This document shows positions 4,685-5,803 of a stretch of 5,803 nt of DNA, piece by piece. A program made the position numbers and the translations under genes. This stretch comes from an uncultured Dyadobacter sp. GTDB taxonomy: Bacteria > Bacteroidota > Bacteroidia > Cytophagales > Spirosomataceae. The notes beneath the pieces are model-generated. The model did not search any database. It saw nothing but the letters and a program-made list of their open reading frames with translations, and was not told where the DNA came from. Each line of letters begins with the position of its first letter. Positions within the stretch are counted from its first letter, which is position 1. Location of the stretch: contig CAMLNK010000303.1 in assembly GCA_946481035.1 (NCBI GenBank), forward strand, positions 1-5,803, written 5' to 3'.

Positions 4685-5803
4685 CTACTCGACCACCCGC
4701 ACGCCTACGTACGAGGAGGCCTGGCCGGACAAGTAAACGCGGTGCGTCGCTTTTTGAAAATCGGATGCATTAGCTTTGTAAATGTTTACGAATTTCTGCG
4801 GGTTGCGGTCCACGAGCGGAAACCAGGAGCTTTGCACCTGCACCATAATCTTATGACCTTTCTTGAAACGGTGCGCCGCGTCCTGCATATCGAATTTTAC
4901 ATTTTCGATCTTGCCTGGTGTCATAGGCTCGGGCTTGGAAAAGCTTTTGCGGAACTTGGAACGCATTACCTCGCCGCGGACAAGCAGCTGGAAGCCGCCC
5001 ATTTTCATGTTTGGGTTGAGAGGGCTGTCGTTCGGCGCGTCGCCGGGATACACGTCGATGAGCTTGACTACAAAATCGGCGTCGGTACCGGTGGTAGAGA
5101 CGAAAAGATCGGCAAAGACATTACCGGAAATGGTCAGGTCTTCTTTCAAAACTTCTGACTCATACACAAGCACGTCCGGGCGCGAGGCGGCGAAGCGCTG
5201 GTCTTCGTACATAAAATCACTGCCGCGGATAATGCGGATTTCGGAGGTGTAAGGCACCGGCTTATCAGGGTCGCTGAGATATTGGTGGAAGGCCGGTTTT
5301 GCGCCGATTTGCATGGTGGTCATGGTGGGAGAAAAGGATAATGTACCGTCGGGGTGCAGGTAGAGCTTTTTCTCGACCGTATTTTTCGGCGGCCACTGGT
5401 CGTATTTACGCCATTCGTTCGCACCCGTTTCGAAAATGTAGGCTTTCGGGAGGTTCGGATCGGGCTGGTCTTTCAGGTAGTGGTTAAAAACCGGCAGCTC
5501 GATTTCCTTTTGGTAAAATGTGCTTGTTTTAGCCCCAAACCGGATATTTCCGAGCGATTCGCCTGTGCCGCGAGCCCAGCCGCCATGGATCCATGGGCCC
5601 ATAATGAGCCAGTTGGGTGTCTGCGGATTCTTACTTGATACGGCCTGATAGGTCTTCAACGGCCCGTACAAATCTTCCTGGTCGAACCAGCCTCCGACTA
5701 CCATTACCGCGGGTTTGATGTTTTTCAGATGCGGTACCGGCGTGCGGGCCTTCCAGAAATCGTTGTACGTTTCGTTCTCCATCATTTGGTTCCAGATCCG
5801 GTT
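4685..5803 (-). CDS. CocE/NonD-family hydrolase (partial, N-terminus beyond window)
   Basis: The visible part is 372 residues and the frame stays open to the right edge, so the start lies outside. The in-frame ATGs near 5785 are internal. Family members are serine hydrolases (cocaine esterase, glutaryl-7-ACA acylase, X-prolyl dipeptidyl peptidase S15 type) acting on ester or amide bonds; many are secreted. The end of the alpha/beta-hydrolase domain is present. It carries GGWFDQEDLYG, whose Asp (codon 5681-5683) is the likely triad acid, and GPWIHGGWARG, whose His (codon 5585-5587) is the likely triad base. The nucleophile serine motif (GxSYxG) would be upstream, outside the window. From about 5360 leftward comes the C-terminal jelly-roll domain typical of the family (DVLVYESEVLKEDLTISG, DADFVVKLIDVYPGDAPND, RFKKGHKIMVQVQSSWFPLVDRNP), ending YVGVRVVE. 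The visible catalytic residues are intact. The exact substrate cannot be assigned. Confidence 0.93.
   Translation of the reverse strand, partial: NRIWNQMMENETYNDFWKARTPVPHLKNIKPAVMVVGGWFDQEDLYGPLKTYQAVSSKNPQTPNWLIMGPWIHGGWARGTGESLGNIRFGAKTSTFYQKEIELPVFNHYLKDQPDPNLPKAYIFETGANEWRKYDQWPPKNTVEKKLYLHPDGTLSFSPTMTTMQIGAKPAFHQYLSDPDKPVPYTSEIRIIRGSDFMYEDQRFAASRPDVLVYESEVLKEDLTISGNVFADLFVSTTGTDADFVVKLIDVYPGDAPNDSPLNPNMKMGGFQLLVRGEVMRSKFRKSFSKPEPMTPGKIENVKFDMQDAAHRFKKGHKIMVQVQSSWFPLVDRNPQKFVNIYKANASDFQKATHRVYLSGQASSYVGVRVVE

Noticed and set aside
5783..5785. ATG as the true start of the CocE/NonD hydrolase
   Set aside because: The frame remains open with plausible coding sequence to the window edge, and the part of the hydrolase fold with the nucleophile serine is still missing. 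The gene is therefore cut by the window, not truncated.

Overview
The window looks like ordinary chromosomal DNA from a member of the Bacteroidota, most likely a Cytophagales species close to Dyadobacter or Spirosoma. That placement is inferred from three things: start codons preceded by A-rich stretches instead of Shine-Dalgarno sites, copies of the Bacteroidota -7 promoter box (TAnnTTTG), and protein types typical of that group. I saw no rRNA, tRNA, CRISPR array, insertion sequence or phage gene.

Layout. Positions 1-226 hold no gene. They contain two opposed arrays of an 8-bp repeat (GAATGATT on the left, CATTCANT on the right) around a small nested inverted repeat. A same-strand pair follows: an AraC-family regulator (227-1135) and a short-chain dehydrogenase/reductase (1228-1992). 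A strong hairpin at 2001-2039 separates the reductase from a convergent YceI-family lipoprotein gene (2054-2680, minus strand). A 178-bp divergent regulatory region lies between the YceI gene and two plus-strand response regulators: a single-domain CheY/Rcp1-like receiver (2859-3284) and an NtrC-type sigma-54 activator (3320-4657). The last gene, a CocE/NonD-type hydrolase (minus strand, from 4685), is convergent with the sigma-54 activator and runs off the right edge with its N-terminal part missing.

How the genes may work together. The AraC regulator probably controls its own gene and/or the reductase: an 8-bp direct repeat with a 21-bp period sits just upstream of the reductase promoter, which fits the half-site spacing of AraC-type activators. 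The two response regulators probably form one operon and share a signalling pathway, but no histidine kinase lies beside them in this window. The YceI promoter has a good -7 box, no visible -33 box, and a second 21-bp-period direct repeat just upstream, so it is probably activator-dependent.

I found no convincing new multi-gene system. The most useful leads are the two candidate operators, the repeat arrays at the left edge, and the GC-rich palindrome between the two response-regulator genes.
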